A stretch of DNA of 64,000 bases from Allium sativum (taxonomy: Eukaryota > Streptophyta > Magnoliopsida > Asparagales > Amaryllidaceae), in NCBI GenBank assembly GCA_030737875.1, contig CM060915.1, positions 358,791,863 to 358,855,862 of the forward strand. Direction: 5' to 3'. Positions within the stretch are counted from its first letter, which is position 1. Every line of letters starts with the position of its first letter. The notes under the pieces are model-generated. The model was not told the DNA's origin, did not search any database, and worked only from the letters and a program-made list of their open reading frames with translations. This document shows positions 47,905 to 60,387 of the stretch, in pieces. Both the position numbers and the translations under genes were made by a program.

Positions 47905-48827
47905 AGAAGGTTACTAGACTGGGCAAAAGTTTTTAAAGACCTTCTGAAAATTATTTGAAAAACCGTTTACAAAGAAGCATTTTTCAAGAAAATTTTCTTT
48001 TGAAAAGAAAAAGGCTATTCCCCAAAGGCCATTAGCATTATCCTTGTTTCCTTGATCGAATCTTTTTTCCTTTCTTTCCTCCATCTGTAGTCACAGTGCT
48101 TTTGACTGCGACTAGTCTCTCTAGCTGCGTAAGTGTTTCCCGTACGATGGAGGTGGTTCTCGAGAGACCGTTGCAGAGTTATGCATGAAAGGATAGTAAG
48201 AACAAGGATAAAGGATACGAGCTCAGGGATAAGCAACATGTAGGTATGGCTGAGTCCTAAAAGGAGGGAGAAAGATGAACAATGAAACCCATGACGAGAG
48301 AGTACCTTTGGCATGGTGAAACGGGACGGATAGTTAAGTATCATGGAACAGGGACAAGATCATTCGGAGGGCAGTAGTATGCTCTCATTTCTAGGGTACC
48401 TCGGAAGGAGGGTAACGATCTTGTTAAAGGTTTAGCTTTTCTTCTCTATCATCCCGTTAGGACTTTGGTTTGATCATCGTATCATTTAAGTCTGCTTCGA
48501 TAGTTGAGTCTCTGCACCTTAAGTACTAGCGTATTAGAGAATCCCATTTTTGTCTCAAGTCCTGTGGAGAATCGGTCCATTTATTCATGACTTGTTTTGG
48601 ATTTGAGAATGACATGCCTCGGTTATGGATGGATTCTAGGGATGAAGTGGTTATCCAGTAAGGGGTGCCACTCTCGGTTTTGATAGGAGGGTAGTTAGAC
48701 TCTTGACTAGACTTGGTAATACCCTCGAAGTCTCGTGGAACCTTTTTGGGTTCGGTTATGATTAGTTACCTAGAATCCCTTGATACCTTTATTGGAAATT
48801 TGAAGCCCGATCGAGTGGTGTTCGCCA

Positions 48828-49040
48828 ATAAGACGGATGGTTTGTTTCACTTATGCATGGGTTATAGAAATCACCCTAGTAAGTGCGCTTAACCTGGTTG
48901 GCATCTGTTTACTTTCAAGAGAAAGTTCTTCTATATGGAATACCTTATGGTACGAGGTCCGAGATTCACTAGTGAATTTTGGAAAGCTTGCATGAGATCA
49001 TGGGTACGCAGTCATGTTTGCGTCAAGTATTCTAGGAAAA
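48828..49040 (+). pseudogene. RT and integrase scraps of gypsy pol
   Basis: From 48828 the translation reads NKTDGLFHLCMGYRN, matching the K.DGS.R.C.DYR.LN core of gypsy RT. At about 48953, RGPRFTSEFWKACM matches the integrase segment RD.RF.S.FW..L. In a full element these lie more than 1.5 kb apart; here about 60 bp separate them. The interior therefore derives from a Ty3/gypsy element by internal deletion. Confidence 0.7.
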
Positions 49041-49843
49041 GGATAAGTGCAAGAGGAACGAGAGGCGACGAGGAAATGAGTTCCAACTCATGTTATGGAA
49101 ACAGGAAATAAGAAGCTGCGAAATCGTGAAGTAAAAGGGGCGGTCAAGGCACGATGGAACTAAGCTCAAGGTAATGCGACTCAGGAGACTGAAGACTAAA
49201 TACGCGCATGATATCTCTTTTTGGGAGTATATCCTTGATCCCTGTTTTCCTGTAGAGCTTGGTTGTAGGCTATCTTTTGTGGACATCTCCTCGGTCCTAT
49301 TTTCTGTTACAAACCCCGTAAGGAGTTTGTCTTGTTTATCTTCTCGACCCTGTTTCAGGGAATCCTAGGTAGAACCCTATGGATGTAAACATGTATTTGA
49401 AACATGTTATGATTGATATGGTTGCAAGTGGTTGCTCGTGGATGCGCGAATACACATTAGATACTAGCTCGACTCGGTCACACTTCATATTGCATATGCA
49501 CGAGTATTTATACTTGTTTATGGATGAAATCGAATGTATTATCATGCGGTTGTGGCATATGGATGAATGATTGTGCACGCATATAGTATCTATATGACTA
49601 GGACTATTTGCATACATGTTGGATTCATGGCACTATACATATTTTTGCATTAGAAAGATTATTCAGGCCTGATCATTAGCATTAGCTAAGGAACATGTAC
49701 ACACACGTTTTGCATATATTCATACAGCATTAGAAATCATCTAAGGACAATGGTTGCTTGTGGATGATGTTTTGAGTAGATGGATGATGGATGGTAGGAT
49801 ATGTTCTTCCTAACTTGGAGATTTCGGGGACGAAATCCTAAAA

Positions 49844-49854
49844 GGTGGGGAGAA
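49844..49854 (+). promoter_or_regulatory. Polypurine tract of element B
   Basis: GGTGGGGAGAA directly before TGTAACAACCC at 49855. Confidence 0.92.
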
Positions 49855-52800
49855 TGTAACAACCCGTATTTCGATAACATGATTAAGACGAGAATCAAGG
49901 AAGAATTTAATTTTAAATTCTGAATCAAGTGAAACGGGCTATGCCATTGCGTTCGTCTCGGAAAAATACGCGAAATAGAGTCCGAGTTTTCTGAAATCGG
50001 AGTCCGTATGACCAAGATATGGCCTCGCGAAGTTTCACGAAAAATTCCCAAATTAAAGTATACTTAATTAAGTGAAATGGGTTGCGCAGAGAAATATATA
50101 TATTGATATATATATATATAATTGAAGATTAAATAAATAAATATGCAAAAATGTTCAAAACAGCGAATTAGGAGAGGGGAATAACCGAACCGGCCGATTT
50201 TTGAGGTCGACCCGAGCCCGCTGGGTCGACTAGGGGTTAATCCAGGGTGTTTGGCTGTCAACCCGTGGGCCGATTCGCTCAAATGCAGATTTTGCATTTG
50301 GATGGTTCTCATGGTTCATCTTTAATCTAAAGGCCCTAGATGGTTCCTACACTTGACTTCTTCCCCAAGACATGCTTTGATGGCTTGGATTGAATCTAGG
50401 TTTAATCCTATGGCCTAAAACACTTGCCTAATCTATAAATAAGCCCCTAAACCCCCCTAATCCCTCATTATTCTCTCATGTAACTAAACTATGGCCAAAT
50501 TTCTACTCTCATGGCCTCCACTCAACTATCCTAGCCTCCACTTCATTCCTATGAAAGGTTTCATGATCATGAGAGTGTTAGAGAGTCCCTATGTTAGTAT
50601 GAGAGCTTCTCAAGTTGGTTTCAAGGCAATAGCTTTGATCTTTGTTCATAAAGAGAGTGTTTTTGTTGATTTGGAGGGTTCATCTTTGGGGTTTTGGGTG
50701 ATGGCATGCATAGGCTTCATCATAAGCTTTGGTTTAATCGATTTAGGCCTTCATAGCAAGGTAAGCCCTTCCCTACTCTTAGGTATTAACTATGAAGTTA
50801 AAAGTTCATGTTGAAAGTTTGGGTTTGATCATTGAGAATGATGCATGCTATCATGTTATGCAAGTTTATGAAGTCATTATCTTGATCTTATGAGCTAAAA
50901 GCCACAACCTTTATGTTGAAATGTTGCATTATGCAACATGAAAACCTTCATAATCATTATGTCAACTTGCATATGAAGTCATAATCCTTATATGATGATA
51001 TATGCGAGTTTCTAGTTATCATTCCATGTCTTTTGTCACCATGATTCGCTTATGTGCCAAGTTTGGGTTTATGCATGTTTTTGAGGCTTAAGAATGTAAC
51101 ATGCAAGCTAATGAACACATTTGTGCCTCATTTGCCACCATGATTAACTTGTGGCTCAATATCCATTTTTGTCATGCCTTTGTCAAGTCTCTTCTTTTAG
51201 TCCATTATGTTGTTGCGAACGTATATGCGAGTTTAAAAGCGTTGGGGTCACATTATGGGGAAAACATAATGACATGAACATGATTTGGGTAAATGGGTAG
51301 AAACATGACAACATGTAACGTTAAATAGGACATGTGTTTATACTTGAAAACATAACTTGAAATGTAACATGGAAGTTGACATGTAAGTATGCATAAAAAC
51401 ATAAGCTTGGGAATTTACCTATTAAGTTAGGTCTACCCATTGGGAATTTACCTATTAAGTTAGGTCTACCCAATTGCTTGAAAACTTGACTATGAACATG
51501 ACACTAGACTAAACATGAAGGTGGCCAACTCGAGGTTGGGTTGAGTTTGCAACGTAAAACTACCCGGAACCGACCGGCCTAACTAGTAGTTGCAAACAAT
51601 AGGACCCAATGTGAGAAGTTGGTCATGTTGTGCTTGAACCCGAGGTTAGACCAAGTTGTGGTGTAAATCTACCCGGACCCGCCCGGCTTAACTAGTAACC
51701 ACAACAAAGTCTAATGTGAGAGGTTGGGGTGCATTAAATAATTAATGCCACATAATAGGGTTAAGTTAATTTGATTAATGAGGCTTAACCAAATATGACA
51801 TGGACAAATGGGTTAAGTAATTTGATTAGGCTAATGATACTTAACAAAACATGACAGGGTTGGGTAGGTTAAGTAACTTGATTTGCCTAACGACACTTGA
51901 CCATTTTTATACGACGAGGGGACGGGATTAAGTTAACCAACACTTAATCAATCCAACACGATAACTTGATAAGGTCAAGTGAATTTTCTTAGTAACACTT
52001 AACCGTTTAATACAGTTAATGGATGGGGTTAAGGCAACTCAGACCTAACTAATCTAAACATGGTAATTGGATGGGGTTAAGTTAATTTACACTTAACTAA
52101 TCCAACTCGTTAGTTTGATATGGTTAAGTGACCTATACTTAACCAATCTAACGTGAAAACATGATAAGGCTAAGTCACGAATCACTTGAATACGCTTGAC
52201 CGATTTGACTCGGTAATTTGACAAGGTCAAGTTAATTTATATAATTAACCAATCTAAAATGATAATTAGACGAGGTTAAGTTATGGATTGCTTAATATAC
52301 TTAGCCAACTTGACACATGGTTTGTAGGGTTAAGTCTTGGACTTGGATACTTAGCCAATTTTGACATGGTTTGTAGACGGGCTAAGTTATGAACTTAAGT
52401 GACACTTAACCCATTAGATAAACCCTAATTCGGAGGATTAGGTAAATAACCATAGTTAACAAGGATTATGGAAATAAGGCTAAGTGGTAAACCTTAGTTA
52501 AGGGAAACTAAGTAATAATTCTTAGTCAAGGAAATTTGGACCATTTCTTAGATAGATTAGTAACCCGATACGTTAGGTCAACATTTAAGTATGCGTGTAG
52601 GAGCGGGCTATCTGATTTAGATAAAGGCTCCAGCGAACTGGGTAACGAAGCAGCGGCTTCGGGGAACGTGAGGATATTCTTGGTATCCCTCTGTGAGGTC
52701 GCAGATGATCATCCTGGGCTCACAAGAGGTTAAGGTCTGCGTTAGAAGAACCAAGAGTATGCCTTGGTTGCTATACGAGCGACCTAAAGACTGGGATGGA

Positions 52801-54268
52801 TAGCAGTGAGTCGACGAATACATAAGGTGCCCGAGATAGCAAGTTCGTCGATCATCTACCATTTTGAGTCAAGCGTGTACGTACGGAAAGGCAGGGAACA
52901 CCCAACAGACCATAATTGCTATCTAATTATGGGTGAGGTAGGCCGTAGGATGTGGGCTGGCCGGAGTGTAGTTCTCATGCAAGATTTTCTCTTGTGTTGC
53001 CTTTCACTAGTTGAGGGAGGGGTCTCGTGGGACCATAGCCACGTGAAGAAAAGCAGACCTTAGTATCTGCATCGGCAGATAAATCTAAAGCTCCCGACCG
53101 AGTCCTGTATTTCTCGTTTTGCCCTGTGACAGGACTCGGATGGCACGATGTGATACATGTGCATACAGTTATAGAAAAACGATTCACGATGAATGCGTGG
53201 GAAAAAGGGCGCGGTTGAGGGTTAGCGTAATCCCTAGTGGCCTAGGTGGTTTAACCCAAACCGAAATACGAAAGCGTGCAATAGGTAAGCGTAATCCCTA
53301 CTGGTGCTAGGTGGCGTAAGTCCTAGTAGTTCAAACGATGATTCATATGGAAGAGTCTAGCTAGAACAAGGGTGACAGTCCAAACGATTTCAAGGATAAT
53401 ACGACATGAGGAAGCCCGTACGAGGTACGGCAAAGGACTGAACTTATATACATGGAAAGAAACATATGATTTGAGTAACCTATATATGCGATATATTAGG
53501 TTGACATGGACCATTACATAACATTGGGCAAGGGACATTCATGGTTAACACATGACGCGGGTTGGGATACTAGTACGAGAGGTGTAGAGCAAAAATACAT
53601 GTTAGAACCAGGAAGAATATACGAAACAGATACCTTGGGATGTTAGACGGGGTAGATACCTTGGGATAGTATACTTGATAGAAATCTGACGATGGGATAC
53701 TTTGATTTATCATGATGCCATAGTTTATCGCGATACCTTAGTTTATCTAAGTTCAATAGTTCACCCTGTTATTTTGATTTAGCTTATCTATCTTGTTGTC
53801 ATGCTTATGTTCATCTCAGTTTCTCATGACAGTTAGCTTTACTAGTTTTTATACTAATAGTAGATAGGGCTTACTCAGTCTTTTTGACTGACCCGTTTTG
53901 TTTCGCCTTTTTTCTTCCGTCCCCCCCAGGTTACAGGGAGGAAACAATGTTGTTTAGTTCGGACTTCTTCTGCTTGAAGGTCATCATGGATGGCTTGGAC
54001 TTTTCTTGGCTATGGCTACTTTACTGTTTTTACTTGGGGAATAATTTATGAAAAAGTCTTTATGCTTCTTTACTATTGCAAGACAGGTTTTGATGTACTC
54101 TGATGTAAAAGGCTTTAGACCTTATTTATTCATGTTATGAAAGTTCGATTTTACTTCCGCTATTTATATGTTCTGTCTTGTGATATTTCTGTGCATGTTT
54201 ACCAATAATGCCCCTCTAAAGCTAGTGCATTCCTTTGCGAGTGACCCTAGCGGAGGCGGGGTGTTACA
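49855..54268 (+). mobile_element. Right LTR of element B
   Basis: Near-identical copy of 43473-47890 at a constant offset of 6,378 bp after a 4-bp shorter AT run. It carries the same TATA box (50434-50441), 107-aa frame (50491-50814), donor-like and acceptor-like sites, and terminal GTGTTACA. Confidence 0.97.
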
Positions 54269-54273
54269 CGTTC
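54269..54273. repeat. Target site duplication CGTTC (right) of element B
   Basis: Second CGTTC copy, after which LTR A resumes with CGTGTTATACGG. Confidence 0.97.
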
Positions 54274-54724
54274 CGTGTTATACGGCGTGGTCCCTTGATT
54301 TACCTAACTTTAAAATAAAGAATTAATAACTGTTTTAGTTCTCACACCAGTCCCATGACTGACCTGGAGTTTATTGTTTTAACCTAAACTCTGGGTGCCC
54401 TTATTTTGACACGGGCAGCTAGTAGTTTTGGTTTTGCAGATTTATATTCACAGGATTCTGGTTTACAGCTGGAACGATATCCGGAAAGCTTTGTATCCGT
54501 ATATCTACTTCTAGTTGTGTATTGTATTATTTTCCGCTGCGATGTATTTAAATGTAATCTCTGATATTTTCTGTGTAATATTTATTCATTTATACTCGGT
54601 ATATTCTTGTAATCTGATGCATTGTTGTAATATACAAGGAAATGTTCTTTTGTATGCGTTCTGTTGTGGCTTGTTCTCGAACTATCCGACACTTTCCTTT
54701 ACGGGGAAGTCACGGGTTTTTACA
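54274..54724 (+). mobile_element. Left LTR of element A, remainder
   Basis: Continues LTR A after the nested insertion, aligned with about 62136-62586. Contains the acceptor-like TTTTGCAG (AG at 54438-54439), a T-rich tract with TGTAATCTCTGATATTTTC-like sequence typical of 3' end formation regions, and the LTR end TTTTTACA. Confidence 0.95.
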
Positions 54725-54726
54725 GT

Positions 54727-54738
54727 TGGTATCAGAGC
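54727..54738 (+). promoter_or_regulatory. Primer binding site of element A
   Basis: TGGTATCAGAGC, 2 nt after the LTR end; same tRNA-iMet type as elements B and C. Confidence 0.95.
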
Positions 54739-55748
54739 TTTGGTTTACAGAGCTCGAGAACAAGACACATTAGAACCATGCGAAAGAATTCATCAGATAT
54801 TGGATTAGTAATATCCAATTAGAATGACTCGTTAGAGATAGGATCAGTAGTATCCTAGAACGAGTGTGAAGAGTATATATTTCAAATGAAAACAATTTTG
54901 TTTTGAAAATTTAAGTCGCTTTAAACGTATTTGAATATTTATTTATTTTGAATTTGGACAATCGAGTGTATAAAGATTTCGCATATACGCGTCATGAACG
55001 TATAGTCGAAGTTTTAATATATTGGGTAGCTATAGAATCACATTCTAATTGCCCGGGGATGATTCTGATAATGTTGCAGCGTTACCAGTATTTATTTTCG
55101 AGTGACAAAGGTGTGATATCTATATATTTCCATCAGGCTGGTGTGAGAACCAAAACTTATATAGTTAGAACACATTGTTGTGAATTGGCATCAAAAACAT
55201 GATTTTCTGTATATGTATCAAATTTATGAATTTGAAACTCTAATTCACTAATTGATTGATGTTTGTGTTGTTTGTTCATTTGTTTGATAATTTTGAACCA
55301 TTTAGCCTAATTGAATCAAATATTGAATTATATTGAAAATTGGTCGCAATTGCTTGCATATACATATACTTACATTGAACAGGTCAAAGCAAGGAGGCTA
55401 GAGCAGAGAATAAAATTTGTTTGCCCGACAAATAGGTACATGTTTACTATATAATTTACTGTTTTGTTTGGGTGATGATGATTTTATGAGCCTATTGGCT
55501 AGCCGCTTGGCTTTTTCTTTTTCTTTTTGAGATGAGAAGGACCGGGGAAGCTATTTGAAATTCCCCGATGCTCCCGGTGCAGGGGAGGTTATGGCGAAAT
55601 TTTTCGAAAATTTAGGGTGTTAGCCAAATTTTTGAAATTTTGAAAATTCTCAAAAACTGAAAAGTTGGAGAATGGAAGCCAGACCGAACGTAGAGTTGAT
55701 TAATCAAACCACTTTCGACTTTGTTCCTTTTCGGGGACGAAAAGTTTT

Positions 55749-55761
55749 AAGTGGGGGAGAT
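55749..55761 (+). promoter_or_regulatory. Polypurine tract of element A
   Basis: AAGTGGGGGAGAT directly before the right LTR start TGTAACAACCC at 55762. Confidence 0.9.
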
Positions 55762-57523
55762 TGTAACAACCCGAAAATCTGGGCCAGTTTAAAATTTTTA
55801 TTTTGGCGATTATAGCGAATTTTGAATATTTAAAATGAATTATTTTAAATAATATCGACGAGAAATTTATTTTGAATAGAATTCGAATGTATATATTATA
55901 TACGTCGTCGTTAGAATATAAATATTTATATATAATTATAAATGGAATTGAAAATGGCGCGGTAGTTCGATAATTCGATTTCAAACTTCAATTGAATGTA
56001 CCGGGTGCAAAACAATCCGGATTTTAGTGAAACCAAAAATATTAGGATCTAATTGATGATATCTTTCCAACGAATCCGACAAATCGAAATTTCATAGCGG
56101 GAATCAAAAGTTATGTCCAGTTGAAAATTCTGAATAGTCGCTATGGAATTCAGGCCCTTAAAAATAGAAATTTTGCAAATGACCCCGGAATTCGACGAAA
56201 CCACTTTTGTTGGGTCCGTGATGTTAAATTATTGCTAGGTTTCAAATTTCATAATTTTTCGAATCAATATGTGAGCGTGGCAAAGGAAAACGCGTTTGAC
56301 CAGTTTCAGTTGATTTTAATCGACTGGAAAATGGCCATTTTTCTAACGGTCTCAGAATTCGACGAAACTAGTTTTGTTAGGACCGTATCGTCAATACGAG
56401 GCTAGAAAATATTTTTCGAGAATTTTTAGAGTTAGTATGTGACCCCGGTAATTTGAAATGTACGTTTGAAATTCAATATAATGATTTAAATGTAAATTCA
56501 ACGGAAACTGATCGAAACGACCTAATTAGCCTGCGATACATATTCCATTGTGTTTGGAATGGGGGTAAAACGCTGTGGACGACAGGCGGTGGGCCTCGTT
56601 TAGAGGTCCTATGTGAAAGTCAACTTTTAGTAAATAAATTAATAAAAATAAATTAAAAATTCCTTCTCTTCCCTCTTATAACCCTCAGTAGACCCCCCCC
56701 CCCCCGATTAAAAAAATCTAATCAAAATAAAAAAAAGAAAAAGAAAAGGGGAAGCGCTCGACGGAGGACCGTTCGCCCCCATCGCCAGTGGTCCTGGCGC
56801 CGCCACCGGAGGCCGACCTCCCCCTCAACCACTTCGACGACGACGAGACCCCCCCAGCTCCTCCTCCTCCGCTGAAAACCATGGCAGAACCGAAATCGAT
56901 GCCCCCCTTTTCTGATCTGACCGCCGTTGTCTTGTAGGGGGGCCCACCGTCAAGCCGCCACCTGAAGAAGCTCGGCGCCGCCCAGTACCCTCCAGCGAGC
57001 TCCTCCACCCGTAAAGCCATCTTCCCAACCAACTCCGGTGCTGGTCTGAGCAGCACCCCGAGCCATCGCACGGCCTGCCATCGCCCGGACTTCCGCGAGC
57101 CTCCAACCACCCTAGAACGCGCAACACAGTGAGTTTTTATATTTTCATTTATATAAAATCTGGATTTTTATTAGTATATAAGGTTAGATTTGATATTGTT
57201 TATATAAACAGATTTTTAAAAAGAGAAAGATCGTATTTTTATATTATAGGAAGGTTCAAATTATAATTTTTATATCAAGGAAAGATTAAAAAAATGATTT
57301 TTATATAGTATAGATAATAGAAATACGATCTTTATATTATACAGGTAGTAAAGATTTTATCTTTATATATGTAGTGAAATAAAAATCTGATTTTTATTAG
57401 ATATAGTAAAGTAAAAATCTGATCTTTATATTAAAAGTAGAAATATAAAAATATAATTTTTATATAGAATGAAGCGTTGAAAAATATATATGAAGTAGAA
57501 GTAAAAATGTGATTTTTATATAT

Positions 57524-57897
57524 TGAATAGCATAGTAAAAATTCGATTTTTATATATTGAATAGCATAGTAAAAATTCGATTTTTATATATTGGATAGCA
57601 TAGTAAAAATTCGATTTTTATATATTGAATAGCATAGTAAAAATTCGATTTTTATATATTGAATAGCATAGTAAAAATGTGATTTTTATATATTGAATAG
57701 CATAGTAAAAATTCGATTTTTATATATTGAATAGCATAGTAAAAATTCGATTTTTATATATTGGATAGCATAGTAAAAATTCGATTTTTATATATTGAAT
57801 AGCATAGTAAAAATTCGATTTTTATATATTGAATAGCATAGTAAAAATTCGATTTTTATATATTGAATAGCGAAGTAAAAATTCGATTTTTATATAT
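57524..57897. repeat. 34-bp minisatellite, 11 units (right LTR A)
   Basis: Same 34-bp unit as at 38821, with one unit fewer: the second TGTG variant near the array end is absent, so the arrays have changed length since insertion. Confidence 0.95.
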
Positions 57898-60137
57898 ATA
57901 GTGGCCACGGGCAACGAAAGCGACAAAGAGCGGGAATGACGAAGATTTCCATAAATGAAGTGCCGTGGAGTTAGGATAGCTATCGGTGAGAACTTCTCAC
58001 TCTAAATTTCTTTTTCTAGTTATATATATATATATACTAGGATGCAGACGGTGTTTAGTAGCACCCGACACCCGTCATCCACAGACCATGGATGGCTTGT
58101 TTGTTAAATTGTTTGGTTGTGTAGTTGGTTAGATTATTTGGTTTGAAATTGAATTGTTTGGTGAAATGAAATTGATTTGATTGATGTGTGAATGGCGTGG
58201 GCCTTCACTAGACCGGGGATAAGGCTAGGCCTTGTCCCGTTTCTAGTATCGTGCCGTTATGCCGCCAAAATTTCCTAAAATATGTTAGAAAAATAAAAAT
58301 ATCATTTTCATTGTGTAAATGAACGGAATAAAAATTCATGTGTTAAAATAAAATATTTTATCGTTAAAAATATAATTTTTAACGTGAAGTGAACAAGATA
58401 AAATATTCATTTACAAACCGGACGGTTTGTTTATGTACACCTATTTGAAGGACATTGATTGGGACGATAAATTTTACACATCGCCCAACTGCACAAATAA
58501 AATATGTGTTTGATTGCTTGAAACCCCACACGGGTATTGGGATGATATTTGACGTACACTAATCCCGATTGTTTAGTTGTATGTCGATCGATTGATTGAC
58601 AGACTGTTATAAGCGTTGAATATTTATATTGATGCTTATACAGTGTAGAATGCACTTTGGATGATGGTTGATTATTCATCGTTGTTGATATGTTCATATG
58701 TTGTAGAAAATCCATATAATTAACATTATATGGTAATTGATTGGGCCTCATTCCAATTTAGAAAAGAAAGAATATTATAAAATAAAGGTTCATGTGTTGA
58801 CTGTACTCATCCGTTGAGATTAGTCATGTGTTGAACGAAATATTTTAATAATAAAATTTACATCTTTATCAATATAACATAAAGGTTCATGTGTTGACTG
58901 TACTCATCCGTTGAGATTAGTCATGTGTTGAACGAAATATTTTAATAATAAAATTTACATCTTTATCAATATAAAATAAAGGTTCATGTGTTGATTGTAC
59001 TCATCCATTGAGATTAGTCATGCGTTGAACGAGATATTTGAAATAGAAATATTTGAAATAGAATATTTGAAATAAAATATTCGAAAATAGAAATATATGA
59101 AGCCGTATTGATTAGATTGACGCCATTTTGACGTGAACGATATTTATATCGATTTTATTCGAAATGAATTGAATTGGATTGAATAGAAAACGAATTCGAA
59201 TTGAATTGAATAGAAAACGAATTAGAATTGAATTGAATTCAAATGGAATTTGAAATGAATAGAAATGAATTTTAAAACGAATTTATAAGGAAGAATTCAA
59301 TTTTGATTTGAAATGAATTTAAATTGGAATATTCAATTTTGATTTGAAATTGAATATGAAGTTGAAACTGTTTTGAAAATGAATTTAAAACGATTTATAA
59401 ATCGTTTTGAAAAGAAAATCGACGAAGTATATATTATATATATTATATATATAATATAATGGCCTGAATAAAACGCGCCGCGCCACGGCAGTTCGCGAAT
59501 TTCGACCATTGACTTCGAACGGATATTGCGGGAGATCCGACCGTCGGATTCTCCTAAAACTGGAACCGTTGGGTTCGTATCGAAAAGAGCTTTCTAACGA
59601 ATATTAGAAATCTGAAATCTAACGGTTGGATTTGGAATTATGTCCAAATCAAATTTGAAAAAGGTCGCTGTAAGTGCAGTTCGATGGCCGTTGATGGAAA
59701 TCGACTGTACGGGCCTTGATAAAATTATTAAAAATAGTAATAATTTGTGTAAAATCATAAGAAATGATTTAGAAAGGATTGGGATGAAAAACTCCATATT
59801 TGAAAAGATAAAAATAGATTTTTATCGAAATGAACTAGTTTTGAACTAGAATTATAATTCTATTTATTTTTAAATAAATAAATTGAATTTAAACAGGGTT
59901 TTAAAAATAACCAGAATTTCCAATGATTGCATTGGAATGGATTTGAATCGAAACTGTCTTCGGAATATTTCGATGTTGGATTTCGTGATTATACAAATGT
60001 TGTTATGGAAATTTGAAAGATATAGATATATATATCGTTATTTCCAATACGATCTTTGTTGGTCGCAGAATTTGATATTGAATATAAGCCGGGATATTTT
60101 CTATTCAGAGCCTTGTATTTAATATCAAATATGATTT

Positions 60138-60387
60138 GGGTTTGTCGTGAATGGTGTCTTGACTAACACTGTTCTTGAACCCAGTTGAGAAAAGATTAAA
60201 TCTTCTATTTAGATTTAATGAAGTGAACCAATTAAGTGATATTTAATTGGAATTGAATTGATATTGATTTTTGGGTTTATAGTGGACAGTGTTTTTAAAT
60301 AACACTTGTTCTTTAACCCGATAATTAATGAATGTGACTTTGGGTTTATCGTGAACCGTGTTTTAAATGACACGGATTCTTTAACCT
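60138..60387 (+). repeat. Three-copy stem-loop motif in LTR A (right)
   Basis: Copies start at 60138, 60273 and 60342. The third has GAACC-GTGT where the left LTR has GAATC-GTGT; both can pair with the conserved ACAC-GG(A)TTC side. Confidence 0.8.

Larger units (their letters stand above)
47891..49854 (+). mobile_element. Interior of element B
   Basis: 1,964 bp between the LTRs. The primer binding site is at 47893-47904 and the polypurine tract at 49844-49854. Apart from two short pol scraps (described separately) it has no coding capacity. The final stretch, TTTCGGGGACGAAATCC and then AAAAGGTGGGGAGAA, is the usual end of a chromovirus pol frame and its polypurine tract. Confidence 0.9.
43473..54268 (+). 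mobile_element. Element B: young 4.4-kb-LTR LARD nested in A
   Basis: Left LTR 43473-47890 (4,418 bp), interior 47891-49854 (1,964 bp), right LTR 49855-54268 (4,414 bp), flanked by CGTTC duplications. The LTRs start TGTAACAACCC and end GTGTTACA. Comparing them by eye I found about six substitutions plus a 4-bp difference in an AT run, so they are close to 99.9% identical. The interior has a primer binding site, a polypurine tract and only scraps of gypsy pol. It is non-autonomous but very recently mobile. Confidence 0.97.
54725..55761 (+). mobile_element. Interior of element A
   Basis: Only 1,037 bp. It starts with the primer binding site and ends with the polypurine tract. No gag or pol motif was recognised except the terminal TTTTCGGGGACGAAAAG (about 55727-55743), the vestige of a chromovirus pol end. 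The frame at 54948-55202 is not recognisable. Confidence 0.9.

Noticed and set aside
43473..54268. Segmental duplication of about 6.4 kb
   Set aside because: The direct repeat is fully explained as two LTRs: TG...CA ends, primer binding site, polypurine tract and CGTTC target duplication.
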